Positions 7,738 to 16,288 of a stretch of 64,000 bases of DNA are shown here, one piece after another. The notes beneath the pieces are model-generated. The model was not told the origin of the DNA. It saw only the letters and a list, made by a program, of their open reading frames with translations, and searched no databases. The position numbers and the translations under genes are program-made. The stretch's first letter is position 1. The number at the start of each line of letters is the position of its first letter. Source of the DNA: Thermoplasmata archaeon. GTDB taxonomy: Archaea > Thermoplasmatota > Thermoplasmata > Methanomassiliicoccales > Methanomethylophilaceae. The stretch is from the NCBI GenBank assembly GCA_015063225.1, contig SUSU01000004.1:1-64000 (forward strand), written 5' to 3'.

Positions 7738-8544
7738 ATGACGGTACTCGAACTCAAGGACGTCGATTTCGGCTACGACGAGGGACACATCGTCCTCCAC
7801 GACATCAACCTGACCATCAGCGAACCGGGGCTCTACTGCATCATCGGTCCGAACGGTGTGGGGAAGTCCACCATGGCGAAATGCGTGAGCAAGATCGTCA
7901 ACCCCCTGAACGGGGAGGTCCTGATCAACGGGAAAAACATCTCCCACATGTCCCACAAGGAGGTCTCCCAGGTGGTCGGATACGTGCCCGCATTCTCGCA
8001 GGACGTGTTCTCCATGTCCGTGGTGGACACCATCATGGTCGGAAGGCACAACCACCGCAGATGGGGCTCCCGCGAGAAGGACCTCGAGATGGTGTACAAG
8101 GCGATGCGCATCATGCGCATCACCGACCTCGCGGACAAGAAGTACAACTCCCTGTCCTCCGGTCAGCACCAGAAGGTCTCCATCGCGAGGGGCCTCGTGC
8201 AGGAGACCGAGGTCCTCATCCTCGACGAGCCCACCGCCAACCTCGATGTGAAGTTCCAGGTCTACGTGATGGAACTCCTGAGGGGGATAGCGGAGAAGCT
8301 CGGGATAATCATCCTCACCATCTGCCACGACCTGAACGTCACCGCGAAGTACTCGCACAAGGTGATAATGCTCGAACGCCCCGGCAGGATCTTCGCCTAC
8401 GGTACGCCGGAGGAAGTCCTCACGCCGGAGAACATAGAGAAGGTCTACGGCATACGCGCCCGCGTCGTGAACGAGGGCGAGTTCGGCGTCCCGCTCATCA
8501 TCCTCGGCTCGCCGATAATGGATGACGAGATAGACGGAATCTGA
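7738..8544 (+). CDS. ABC importer ATPase, FecE/BtuD family
   Basis: This 268-residue nucleotide-binding subunit has Walker A GPNGVGKST (about residues 38-46), Q-loop region VVGYVPAFSQ, ABC signature LSSGQHQKVSIARGL, Walker B VLILDEPTANLD, and the switch histidine in ICHDLNV. It energises the FecCD-type permease encoded 4 bp upstream. Its class fits iron-siderophore and cobalamin importers. It closes the three-gene operon. Confidence 0.92.
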   Translation: MTVLELKDVDFGYDEGHIVLHDINLTISEPGLYCIIGPNGVGKSTMAKCVSKIVNPLNGEVLINGKNISHMSHKEVSQVVGYVPAFSQDVFSMSVVDTIMVGRHNHRRWGSREKDLEMVYKAMRIMRITDLADKKYNSLSSGQHQKVSIARGLVQETEVLILDEPTANLDVKFQVYVMELLRGIAEKLGIIILTICHDLNVTAKYSHKVIMLERPGRIFAYGTPEEVLTPENIEKVYGIRARVVNEGEFGVPLIILGSPIMDDEIDGI

Positions 8545-8557
8545 TAACAAACCATTG

Positions 8558-8604
8558 AGCCAGGTATGTTGAATAGTTAAATAACTTTTATAACATACTT
8601 GGCT
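8558..8604. promoter_or_regulatory. Long inverted repeat adjoining the TATA box of the flavoprotein gene
   Basis: Thirteen-base arms AGCCAGGTATGTT (8558-8570) and AACATACTTGGCT (8592-8604) match at 12 of 13 positions, and their centres are 34 bp apart, about three helical turns. The right arm runs directly into the TATA box TTTATATATT (8604-8613). This is a convincing operator layout for a repressor blocking TBP/TFB access. The regulator is not identified. Confidence 0.6.
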
Positions 8605-8705
8605 TTATATATTTACAATGCATAGCAAGTACCATGGTGTTCCTTTCCCGAAGAAAAGGCACTTCTGACTCAATCCTTATGAACGATTCCCGACATCGCG
8701 GCCAC

Positions 8706-9245
8706 ATGTCCAAGAAGGTCACGGTCATCTCCACAAGCCTCCGTAAGGGTAGTTTCTCCGAAGAACTCGCACGTTCGTTCGCTAAAGGAGCCGAGAAAGC
8801 GGGCAACGACGTGTCCTTCGTCACCCTCAAGGACAAGACCATAGGATTCTGCACCGGCTGCAACGCCTGTCAGAAGAAAGGCAGATGCGTGATCAAAGAC
8901 GATGCCCCGGAGATCGTCGAGGAGATCCGCACCTCCGATGTAGTCGTGTGGGTCACCCCCATCTATTACTACAGCTGCTCCGGGCAGATGAAGACCCTCA
9001 TCGACCGCGCAAACTCAATCTACGCCTCGGATTACTCCATCAAAGACGTCTACCTCATCACCACCTGCGCGGACGAGAACGAGGAGGCCATCGAGGGGAC
9101 GCTCAAGGTCCTTCAGGGATGGGTCGACTGTCTCGAGGGCACTCGCATCGCAGGGACGTTCACCGCCACGGGCCTGCCCATCTCGGAATCCCTCGATGAC
9201 ACGGATTTCCCCGAAAAGGTCTATCAGATGGGGAAGAAGGTCTGA
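8706..9245 (+). CDS. NADPH-dependent FMN reductase / iron-sulfur flavoprotein family
   Basis: The protein has a flavodoxin-like fold: the N-terminal strand and phosphate loop KKVTVISTSLRKGSFSEELARSFAKGA bind FMN phosphate. The compact cysteine motif CTGCNACQKKGRC (about residues 45-57) is that of archaeal iron-sulfur flavoproteins and mdaB/azoreductase-like relatives. It likely moves electrons between ferredoxin or NAD(P)H and small acceptors, perhaps under oxidative stress. Start choice: ATG at 8706 (MSKKVTVIS) begins the fold exactly, but ATG at 8634 lies about 25 bp from the TATA box and would be leaderless, adding 24 residues. A palindromic operator covers the promoter (8558-8604). Confidence 0.8.
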   Translation: MSKKVTVISTSLRKGSFSEELARSFAKGAEKAGNDVSFVTLKDKTIGFCTGCNACQKKGRCVIKDDAPEIVEEIRTSDVVVWVTPIYYYSCSGQMKTLIDRANSIYASDYSIKDVYLITTCADENEEAIEGTLKVLQGWVDCLEGTRIAGTFTATGLPISESLDDTDFPEKVYQMGKKV

Positions 9246-10040
9246 TCAGAAATACAGTTCCGGACGCCTCTTGTCCAGGAAATAGAGGTTCTTCAGATTG
9301 CCCTGGTTCCCTTTCCTTATCAGTTCCATGGGCGTCGGATCCAAATCCGCTGTCAGAACGCATTCTTCCCCGTACCTCTCCGCGAGGATATTGCCTCTGG
9401 GGTCGAGGATGCAGGCCCCGCCATAGAACATGGTGCCGAACCCGTTCCCCCCTACGAGGTTGCACGAGGCCACGAAAACCGTATTATCGTAAGCCCTCGC
9501 AGGCAATACGCGGTCCCACGTCTCTTTCCTCCTTGCCGGAGGAAGGCTCGATGCGTGCGGCATGAGGATGAGGTCTGCCCCCTTCAGGGCATATGTGGTG
9601 GTTATCTCGGGGAAATGCGATTCCCAGCAGATCTGGAATCCCAAAGTCGCATGGCGGGTGCGGATGACGTCAAGGGTGTTCCCGGACTCCATCGCCATCT
9701 CCTCCCTGAACCCAAGATGGGTCTTGCGGTGGACACCCACTATCCTTCCGTCTTCGGCCACGACGTGTGTGATGTACTTCCCACCCTCCGCTATCCCGAA
9801 ACAGATGCAATTGCCGTTCTCGGCAGTGGCGTCCACCAAATCGGTGACGGGGGAGGAATCGAGCACCTGTCCGTAGTGCGAACTCATCGGCATGGCGTAC
9901 CCTGGGACGACCATCTCGGGAAAACATACGATATCCGAGTCGGGACATCCATGGAAGATGTCCAGTATCCTACGCCTATTGCCGACGATGTCACCGACCT
10001 TGGAGGCGCAGCACACCATCGACAGGCGGAGATTGTCCAT
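9246..10040 (-). CDS. Carbon-nitrogen hydrolase (nitrilase superfamily)
   Basis: The 264-residue enzyme has the Glu-Lys-Cys catalytic triad of the nitrilase/amidase superfamily: E42 in CFPEMVVPGY, K106 in HRKTHLGF and C138 in QICWESHFPE. Members hydrolyse amides, N-carbamoyl compounds or omega-amides. The pattern does not allow a specific substrate; N-carbamoylputrescine amidase and aliphatic amidase branches are both possible. An in-frame upstream start at 10094 exists, but ATG at 10040 (MDNLRLSMVCCASKVGD) opens at the usual first beta strand. It converges with the flavoprotein gene with no gap between stop codons. Confidence 0.85.
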   Translation of the reverse strand: MDNLRLSMVCCASKVGDIVGNRRRILDIFHGCPDSDIVCFPEMVVPGYAMPMSSHYGQVLDSSPVTDLVDATAENGNCICFGIAEGGKYITHVVAEDGRIVGVHRKTHLGFREEMAMESGNTLDVIRTRHATLGFQICWESHFPEITTTYALKGADLILMPHASSLPPARRKETWDRVLPARAYDNTVFVASCNLVGGNGFGTMFYGGACILDPRGNILAERYGEECVLTADLDPTPMELIRKGNQGNLKNLYFLDKRRPELYF

Positions 10041-10090
10041 GTTCGAAAGGAGGTTTTTCTCGGATAAAGCACCTGCGGAACTACAATAGT

Positions 10091-11053
10091 TCACCGTTTG
10101 AACTGCTTGCTGACGTCCCCGTACTGTGTATAGTCGAAGAACTCGTCGATCCTCGGGGCGTCCCTGCCCTTCAGGTCGATGATCTGATCGTTCTCGGATA
10201 TCCCCCCGTAGAGGATCTCCGATTCGGGGTCGTAGACCCTCGAGCCCCTCGCATCACCTTTCGCACGGTTCGCATAGCAGTAGACACAGTCGTGGGGGCA
10301 TGTATCGTAAGCCCCGATGTCGATGTTCTTCACGCATCTGCATCCGTCCCTCAGGGGCGTGGTCATCTCCTCGAAGGGGACGTCGATGCGCCTCATCTGA
10401 CGGCTGTCAATGCACCCGCGGGGCTCGATGCCCCACCTGGTGAGGTCGTAGTGGGGACAGCAGTACGTCAGCTCGATCCCGTGCTTGTCCGCTATGGGTT
10501 TTATGGCTTGAGCCAGAGCATCCATTTCGCTGTGGGTCACGGACCTGAACAGATCCTCCTTGCCGGCGAGTTTCGGATGTATCTCCACGAAACTGAATAT
10601 GCATCTGCGGGTGTACCCCTCGAGCTCCCTGCACAAGAGTTCGAACTTCCTCCTGTGGTAATCCACATCGATGTACCTGTTCATCAGGACGGGGTCGTAC
10701 CTCCAGAGGCACCTGTCAGGGCCTATCCTGTCGGATATCTCCCTGAACGATTCCGCCACATCCGCCTTCGACGGCACCCGGGGTTCGAGGTCCTTCCCGT
10801 ACGGGGTGATGGTGACCTCGAACATGTACATGTGCCCCATCGAACCGATCTCCTTCAGATGTGGGATCAAGGGGGCGGGGTTCTTGGTCACGAAGACGAG
10901 GGCGTCCACGTTCCTGCGGGTGAGGTCTATCCTGTACACCAGAGGGTTGTACATGGGATTGCGCACCAGACAATAACCGGCACGAAGACGGTTCATCAGC
11001 CATTCGGAGTGGAACGCGGGGATGTCCGTCCTCCTGCTGGCGCTGATGATCAT
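10091..11053 (-). CDS. DUF1848 protein (radical-SAM-like, iron-sulfur)
   Basis: The 320-residue protein matches DUF1848: it opens with MIISASRRTDIPAFHSEWLMNR, continues with DALVFVTKNPAPLIPHL, and ends with a cysteine cluster CRCVKNIDIGAYDTCPHDCVYCYAN. The C-x3-C-x2-C arrangement in TCPHDCVYCYAN resembles a [4Fe-4S] site of radical SAM enzymes of the spore photoproduct lyase type, but located at the C-terminal side. Function is not known. ATG at 11053 gives the canonical N-terminus; the in-frame start at 11143 would add 30 basic residues overlapping the promoter of the divergent ogt gene. The location next to two alkylation-repair genes is suggestive only. Confidence 0.8.
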   Translation of the reverse strand: MIISASRRTDIPAFHSEWLMNRLRAGYCLVRNPMYNPLVYRIDLTRRNVDALVFVTKNPAPLIPHLKEIGSMGHMYMFEVTITPYGKDLEPRVPSKADVAESFREISDRIGPDRCLWRYDPVLMNRYIDVDYHRRKFELLCRELEGYTRRCIFSFVEIHPKLAGKEDLFRSVTHSEMDALAQAIKPIADKHGIELTYCCPHYDLTRWGIEPRGCIDSRQMRRIDVPFEEMTTPLRDGCRCVKNIDIGAYDTCPHDCVYCYANRAKGDARGSRVYDPESEILYGGISENDQIIDLKGRDAPRIDEFFDYTQYGDVSKQFKR

Positions 11054-11105
11054 GCGTCTTCGATGGTAGGGAACGATAAAGTAATATCGTCCCGATTCGG
11101 GAAAC

Positions 11106-11573
11106 ATGGAGGAGAGGAGGATAGGTACCTTCCTGACCATCATCGGGAAGGTCAGCGTCGTCGCGGACAGGAACAGCGTGCTCGCCGTCTACCTCCCCTC
11201 GGACAACCTCCCGAACATAGAATCGGGGACCACCCCGGTCATGGAAGAGGCCATCGGGGAGATCTCCGAATACCTCAACGGCTCGAGGAAGGTCTTCACC
11301 GTGCCCGTTTCACCGGAAGGTACGGAATTCCAGAAACTGGTGTGGGATGCCATGACGGACATACCCTACGGATCCACCGCATCTTACGGGGAGGTCGCGG
11401 AGTACATCGGACACCCCCGCTCCGCCCGCGCCGTGGGCACCGCCTGCGGCTGCAACCCCATACCCATAATCATCCCCTGCCACAGGGTGGTCGCCTCGAA
11501 CGGCCTCGGGGGGTACTCCGGCGGACTCGCGATAAAGAAGAAGCTCCTGGAGATAGAGAGGACGTTCAGATGA
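11106..11573 (+). CDS. ogt: Methylated-DNA--protein-cysteine S-methyltransferase
   Basis: The 155-residue suicide repair protein removes alkyl groups from O6-guanine by transferring them to its own cysteine. The active site IIPCHRVVASNGLGGYSGGL is complete, and the preceding winged-helix DNA-binding segment YGSTASYGEVAEYIGHPRSARAVGTACGCNP is typical. The next gene, an AlkD-like repair protein, starts inside its stop codon (ATGA overlap), giving a two-gene alkylation-repair operon. Confidence 0.93.
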   Translation: MEERRIGTFLTIIGKVSVVADRNSVLAVYLPSDNLPNIESGTTPVMEEAIGEISEYLNGSRKVFTVPVSPEGTEFQKLVWDAMTDIPYGSTASYGEVAEYIGHPRSARAVGTACGCNPIPIIIPCHRVVASNGLGGYSGGLAIKKKLLEIERTFR

Positions 11574-12271
11574 CGCCCGAGGAGTTCAACCGCCTGATGG
11601 AGGAAAACAGGGACGACAGGTTCTGCGAGTTCACGTCGAAGATCCTCAACACCCCCCTTGAAGTGATCGGGGTGCGCATGCCCGTGATGAGGGCGGCCGC
11701 CAAATCCATAATCAAGGAGGATTGGGAGGGTTTCATCTCCCAGCCCACCACGAGTTACGAGCATTGCCTGGTCAAAGCGCTCGTCCTCGCCACCGCGAAG
11801 ATGCCCCCCATGGAGAGACTGGAAAGGACCAAATCCTTCATCCCGGAGATCCGCGACTGGTCCGTGTGCGATACGTTCTGCGGCGCGTGGAAGGAGAAGG
11901 GTGCGGAGGACGCCCTGTGGGATTACTGCGTCTCCCTTCTTGATACCGGGAAGGAGTTCCCCATGCGCGTCGGAGCGGTCATGATGATGGACAAGTTCAT
12001 CGATGATGCCCATATCACGAAGATGCTTGGACTCCTCACAAAGGAAAGAGCCAGCACCGGCTATTACTGGGACATGGGATGTGCGTGGGCGCTCTCGTTC
12101 TGCTACATAAAGTATCCCGACATGACGGAGGAGGAGATATTCTCGGGGAGGCTCACCCCGGAAGTCCTCAGGATGACCGTCTACAAGGTTCGCGACAGTT
12201 TCCGCGTGCCGGATGACAGGAAGAAGGCACTGAAGGAACGCTATCGGGCGTTCAGAACTTCGACAGCCTGA
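11570..12271 (+). CDS. DNA alkylation repair protein, AlkD-like
   Basis: This 233-residue all-helical protein matches the AlkD/AlkC HEAT-repeat family that excises alkylated bases: VIGVRMPVMRAAAKSI near the start, then IRDWSVCDTFCG, MRVGAVMMMDKFID and YYWDMGCAWALSFCYIKYP are recognisable family blocks. D in RDWSVCD lies at the expected catalytic aspartate region. The ATG at 11570 overlaps the ogt stop by 4 bp, so translation is probably coupled. The 3' end overlaps the convergent 12252-12815 gene by 20 bp. Confidence 0.85.
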   Translation: MTPEEFNRLMEENRDDRFCEFTSKILNTPLEVIGVRMPVMRAAAKSIIKEDWEGFISQPTTSYEHCLVKALVLATAKMPPMERLERTKSFIPEIRDWSVCDTFCGAWKEKGAEDALWDYCVSLLDTGKEFPMRVGAVMMMDKFIDDAHITKMLGLLTKERASTGYYWDMGCAWALSFCYIKYPDMTEEEIFSGRLTPEVLRMTVYKVRDSFRVPDDRKKALKERYRAFRTSTA

Positions 12272-12815
12272 CAATCTCGTCCATAATGATGTCGCGGTTC
12301 TCGTTGCCGAGCCTCGCGCCCTTCCTCTCGAGGAACATCCAGTCCTTGGCCTCGACCCTCTCCTTCAGGGCGGGGGAGGTGACGGCGATGACCCTTCCCT
12401 CGGGGAGGATGTCGGCGTCGAGTATCATCTCGACCATGTGGCGGGGCAGACAGAGGATGATCCTGTCGAAGGTGGAAGTGGTCTTGAATATGGTCCCGAT
12501 GAAATCCTTCCTTAACTGGAGGTCCTCGTACATCTCCGGGGTGGAGGCGACCTCCTCGGCGGGGTACTTCATGACGGTGTAATCCGCGGGGATGAAACCG
12601 TAGCGGCTGCTGACGATACCAAAGGACACCGTGCACAGGGGAGTGCCGTCCTCCTTCTTCGCGAGGTCGAGGTCCCTGACGAGGTTCTTAACCTCCTGGC
12701 ACCTGCCGCCGAAGAGTTCGTATGCGGAGCAGATCCCGTCCTTGAGGAAGACGGTGGAATCGTTCGTGATGACGAGGACGAGAGTGGGGACTTTGGGGAA
12801 GATCTTGTCCTTCAT
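12252..12815 (-). CDS. Conserved hypothetical, third gene of the hypA-hypD operon
   Basis: I do not recognise this 187-residue soluble protein. Visible features are an N-terminal strand VPTLVLVITNDSTVF, a central block CTVSFGIVSSRYGFIPADYTVMKYP, and a strand DRIILCLPRHMVEMIL. The SSRYGFIPAD block loosely recalls YaaA/DUF6884-type proteins (S-A-K-Y-G-L), but the match is weak. Its start codon at 12815 abuts the hypD stop directly, so it is co-transcribed and probably translationally coupled. A role near nickel-hydrogenase maturation is possible from context alone. It has no cysteine pairs or metal motifs to support that. Confidence 0.7.
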   Translation of the reverse strand: MKDKIFPKVPTLVLVITNDSTVFLKDGICSAYELFGGRCQEVKNLVRDLDLAKKEDGTPLCTVSFGIVSSRYGFIPADYTVMKYPAEEVASTPEMYEDLQLRKDFIGTIFKTTSTFDRIILCLPRHMVEMILDADILPEGRVIAVTSPALKERVEAKDWMFLERKGARLGNENRDIIMDEIVRLSKF

Positions 12816-13898
12816 TCAGAGTTTCCCCCTGAAGCGGTAGGCGATGTTGCAGTTGCCCTCGGCCGATACCATGCAGGGGCCCTTGGGAGAGGTGGGCTTG
12901 CAGGCGGTGCCGAAGAGAGGGCACTGCTCGGATGAGATGATGCCTCTGAGGACCTCTCCGCAGGAGCAGCCATGGGCCTCCTTCTCCACCAGCGGGGTCT
13001 TCGCGAGGATGTCCTCGAACTGCTTGGTGGCGTCGTGGGCGGCGAACTCGGGTTTGAGGGCCATCGCGGACTTCTTGATGACGGGGAATCCCCTCCACTC
13101 GCGGTCCACGGGGGTGAACACCTCCTCCAGGATCGCCTTCGCCTTGGGGTTGCCGTCCTGTTTGACGACACGGGAGTACTCGTTCTCGATCTCGTGCCTG
13201 CCCTCCTTGACCTGCTTGGCGAGCATGTAGCATGACATCAGCATGTCGAGGGGCTCGAAACCGCAGACGACCTGCGGGATGTGGTTGACCGTGGAGAACT
13301 TCTCGAAGGGGGTGACACCGGTGATGACTGCCACGTGTCCGGGCTCGATGAGACCGTTGACCTTGATCTCGCCCATCCCCAGGATCTCGTCGATGCAGGG
13401 GAGGGTGTAGCGGTGGCAGGAGTAGATGTAGAAATTCTCGGGGACGTCCCCTTTCAGGAGGGGGACCCCGGTGGAGGGGGCGGTGGTCTCGAAACCGACG
13501 CCGACGAACACCAGGGGCTTCCCGGGCTGTTCGCGGGCCATCCTCACGGCATCCTCGATGGAGTAGACGATCCTCACGTCCGCTCCCTCGGCACGGGCAT
13601 CGAAGAGAGAGCCGATGGTGGTGGGGACCCTCATCATGTCGCCGAAGGCGGTGACTGTGATGCCGGCGCGGGCGAGGGTGATGGCATCGGCGACCTCCTT
13701 GGAGGTGGTGACGCAGACGGGGCATCCGGGCCCCTGGTGGACCTCAATGCCGGCCTCGGCGAGCATGGGTGTGAGACCGAAGCGGACGATGGTGTCCTGA
13801 TGGGTACCGCAGATGTGCATGAATCTGCACTTGACGTCCAGTTCCTTCATCTTCCTGACGATTTTGGCAGCCGTCTCGGCGTCTCTCAATTTGACCAT
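12816..13898 (-). CDS. hypD: Hydrogenase maturation protein HypD
   Basis: HypD, with HypC, is the iron-sulfur scaffold on which Fe(CN)2CO of [NiFe]-hydrogenase is assembled. The 360-residue sequence keeps the family cysteine motifs: FMHICGTHQDTI near residue 26-37, HQGPGCPVCVTT near 73-84, and the C-terminal cluster HGCSCGEVLRG...CPLFGTACKP. The FGDMMRVPTT block is also present. It follows hypA by one base. hypC, E, F and B and the hydrogenase itself are not in the window. Confidence 0.95.
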   Translation of the reverse strand: MVKLRDAETAAKIVRKMKELDVKCRFMHICGTHQDTIVRFGLTPMLAEAGIEVHQGPGCPVCVTTSKEVADAITLARAGITVTAFGDMMRVPTTIGSLFDARAEGADVRIVYSIEDAVRMAREQPGKPLVFVGVGFETTAPSTGVPLLKGDVPENFYIYSCHRYTLPCIDEILGMGEIKVNGLIEPGHVAVITGVTPFEKFSTVNHIPQVVCGFEPLDMLMSCYMLAKQVKEGRHEIENEYSRVVKQDGNPKAKAILEEVFTPVDREWRGFPVIKKSAMALKPEFAAHDATKQFEDILAKTPLVEKEAHGCSCGEVLRGIISSEQCPLFGTACKPTSPKGPCMVSAEGNCNIAYRFRGKL

Positions 13899-13899
13899 T

Positions 13900-14277
13900 T
13901 CATTCCTCCTCGATGTCGAAGGACTCTATGCGGCAGCTGCTGCCGCCGGTGACCTCGACCTTCCCTCCGCACTCGGGACAGGAGAGCAGGGGGATCGCAT
14001 GGGACAACTCGTCCCCGAAATCCACGCTCTTCGCGGGTCCCTCGAAACCGCACGCGTGGCAGCGGAGCTCCACGGGCTCGTGTTTGATCGTGAGCTTCGA
14101 ACCCTTCATGATGTTGGAGTCGGTGAGGACCTCCCACGCGAACTGGAGCTGTTCCTCTCCCAGCTGGGTGAGATCGCCGATGACTATGGTTACCTCGTTT
14201 ACCTTCGTCACCTTGTACTTCTCAAGCTCGTTGAGCACAGCGTCAACGATGTCTGCCATCACGGAGGCTTCGTGCAT
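13900..14277 (-). CDS. hypA: Hydrogenase/urease nickel incorporation protein HypA
   Basis: HypA is a small nickel-binding metallochaperone. The 125-residue protein starts with the invariant nickel-binding MHEASVM (MHE motif), and has a zinc domain with two Cys-x2-Cys pairs (CHAC near 73-76, CPEC near 100-103). ATG at 14277 is used because the mature N-terminus must be MHE; longer frames upstream are artefacts. A TATA-like ATATTTATC at about 14306-14314 (minus strand) fits a start near 14280. It is followed directly by hypD. Confidence 0.94.
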   Translation of the reverse strand: MHEASVMADIVDAVLNELEKYKVTKVNEVTIVIGDLTQLGEEQLQFAWEVLTDSNIMKGSKLTIKHEPVELRCHACGFEGPAKSVDFGDELSHAIPLLSCPECGGKVEVTGGSSCRIESFDIEEE

Positions 14278-14345
14278 ATCGGGCGTGTATCTCGCGTGCA
14301 TTAGATAAATATGCGCTGGCGGCTGCGGACGGACAGAAAATGCAT

Positions 14346-15005
14346 TCAGAGGGACGACTGTCCGTACTGGCACATATCGCGGACCATGCATTTCGCACAG
14401 CGGGGATGGTTCGGGATGCAGCACTCCTGTCCGTGCCTCACCAGATACCTGTTGATGTCGCTCCATCTCTCCCGGGGGGTGATCTCCATGAGGGCGTACT
14501 CCGTGGATTCGGGGTCCTTGGTATGGACGAGCCCCATGAGGTTGCTGATGCGGTGGACATGAGTGTCGACACACACAGAGGGTATGCACATCGCATAGGA
14601 ACGGACGCAGGCGGCGGTCTTCCTGCCCACCATCGGGAGCTTACACATCTCCTCGGTGTCCTCGGGCACCTTCCCTCCGTACTCGTCGATGAGCATCCTG
14701 CAGCAGGCCACGATGGCCTTCGCCTTCTGCTGGGGGAATCCCGCGGGACGGATCAGGGCGGCGACCTCGTCCACATCGGCATCCGCGATGGATTCCATCG
14801 TGGGATGGGCGTTGAACAGGTTGTCGGAGGCCTTCCTGGTGTTGTCGTCCTTGGTCCTCTGGGAGAGGATGGTGGCGATGAGAACGTGGAACGGATCGCA
14901 GGGCCACTCGGGATTCAGACCCTCGGAGTTCCTCCCGGGATATGCCCCTCCGGTGTAGACCTCGGACATCCTGTCCAGGATCACAACGATGTCCTGCCCA
15001 TCCAT
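14346..15005 (-). CDS. nth: Endonuclease III (DNA glycosylase/AP lyase)
   Basis: The 219-residue enzyme removes oxidised pyrimidines. It has the helix-hairpin-helix LPMVGRKTAACV with the catalytic lysine, the catalytic aspartate in VCVDTHVHRI, and the C-terminal [4Fe-4S] ligands in the order C-x6-C-x2-C-x5-C (CIPNHPRCAKCMVRDMC). Its 5' end overlaps the 3' end of folC by 25 bp on the same strand, so the two genes are translated in tandem. Confidence 0.95.
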   Translation of the reverse strand: MDGQDIVVILDRMSEVYTGGAYPGRNSEGLNPEWPCDPFHVLIATILSQRTKDDNTRKASDNLFNAHPTMESIADADVDEVAALIRPAGFPQQKAKAIVACCRMLIDEYGGKVPEDTEEMCKLPMVGRKTAACVRSYAMCIPSVCVDTHVHRISNLMGLVHTKDPESTEYALMEITPRERWSDINRYLVRHGQECCIPNHPRCAKCMVRDMCQYGQSSL

Positions 15006-16243
15006 CTAAGCGCCTCCTCCGCCATGTAGAAAGATCCCGTCACGAGGACGGTGTCCCCGTCCTTCCTGATCTCCTTCGCCCTGTCGAGAGCCTCGGCGAC
15101 CGTGGGTGCAGACTCCGCATCGGGACAGTATTTCCTCATAAGAGCCAGAGTACCATCAAGGGGGTTGGCGCGCTCGCATGACGGAGCGGTAACTATGACC
15201 TTTGACGACACTCCCGACAGATATCTGCAGACCTCCTCGACACTCTTGTCCGACAGTATGCCGAACACGAGGATGACCTTACCGTAAACTGCGGATACAT
15301 CCGCCGACAGGCACGCCACCCCGGCGGCCGTGTGGGAGACGTCCACCACGAAACCGTCCGGATAGCGCTCCATGCGGCACGGCCACCTGACCGATGAGAG
15401 GCCCTCGTCGAAATGTCCTTTGACATCATCGGCGAAAGGCAGCTGCTCAAGGGCGGCCATCGCCAATGCGGCGTTCCTCGCCTCGAAGCTCCCCGGTATG
15501 GATACGTAGTGCTCGTGGCGTCCGTAATTGAACAGGACGCCTTCCTTCCCGAGTTTCGATACCTCTATCTTCCCACCGTCGACGACGGTGAGCGGGGAAC
15601 CCGTCTCCTCCGCTTTCCCACGGATGACTTCCAATGCCTCTCCGGAATTGATTGTGACGCAGGGCACGCCGGGCTTGATGATACCCGCCTTCTCCCCGGC
15701 TATCTCCCTGACGGTGCTGCCCAGGTACTGAACGTGCTCGATGCTGATGTTCGTGATGACGCTGACGAGGGGGGTTATCACGTTGGTGGCGTCGAACCTC
15801 CCTCCCATCCCGACCTCGATGACGGCGATGTCCACCTCCTGCCTGCGGAAGTACTCGAACGCAAGCGCAGTGGTGGCCTCGAAGAAAGTGCAGGAGAATC
15901 CGCTCTCCCTCATATCCTCCGCGAAATGCCTTATGCCTCCCAGGAGATGGTCGACCTCCTTCTGCGGGATGGGCTCGCCGTCCACGGTTATCCTCTCGGT
16001 GAAATCCATGATGTGGGGGGAGGTGTACAGCCCCACCTTCAGTCCGGAGGCGCGGAGGATCGATGCCATGATGGAACATGTGCTCCCCTTGCCGTCGGAC
16101 CCCGCCACGTGTATGCACGGGTAGGCCTTCTGGGGATCGTCCATGCGGCGCAGGAGCTCGGTTATGTTCTCAAGACCGAGTTTTATTCCGTTCACTTGGA
16201 GCCCGTACAGCCAATCCATGCGCGATGCGATCTTCACGACCAA
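14981..16243 (-). CDS. folC: FolC-like folylpolyglutamate/dihydrofolate synthase family ligase
   Basis: The 420-residue Mur-ligase-type enzyme joins glutamate to a folate- or pterin-type acid using ATP. It has the FolC start (MDWLYGLQVNGIKLGLENITELL), the P-loop HVAGSDGKGSTCSIMASIL (G-S-D-G-K-G-S rather than the more usual G-T-N-G-K-G-S), the YTSPHIMDFTERITVDGEPI block, and the VIEVGMGGRFDATNVI block. In methanogens a FolC homologue may act on folate or on tetrahydromethanopterin-type cofactors, so the exact substrate is open. It overlaps nth downstream. Confidence 0.88.
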   Translation of the reverse strand: MVVKIASRMDWLYGLQVNGIKLGLENITELLRRMDDPQKAYPCIHVAGSDGKGSTCSIMASILRASGLKVGLYTSPHIMDFTERITVDGEPIPQKEVDHLLGGIRHFAEDMRESGFSCTFFEATTALAFEYFRRQEVDIAVIEVGMGGRFDATNVITPLVSVITNISIEHVQYLGSTVREIAGEKAGIIKPGVPCVTINSGEALEVIRGKAEETGSPLTVVDGGKIEVSKLGKEGVLFNYGRHEHYVSIPGSFEARNAALAMAALEQLPFADDVKGHFDEGLSSVRWPCRMERYPDGFVVDVSHTAAGVACLSADVSAVYGKVILVFGILSDKSVEEVCRYLSGVSSKVIVTAPSCERANPLDGTLALMRKYCPDAESAPTVAEALDRAKEIRKDGDTVLVTGSFYMAEEALRWMGRTSL

Positions 16244-16288
16244 AGGGACACCTTCGCACTCTCAATCGGGACTGCCGATAAAAATTTG

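Noticed and set aside
11293-11569. Long plus-strand frame joining antisense DUF1848 sequence to the AlkD gene
   Set aside because: The N-terminal part is shadow sequence; AlkD starts at 11570 in the ATGA overlap with ogt.
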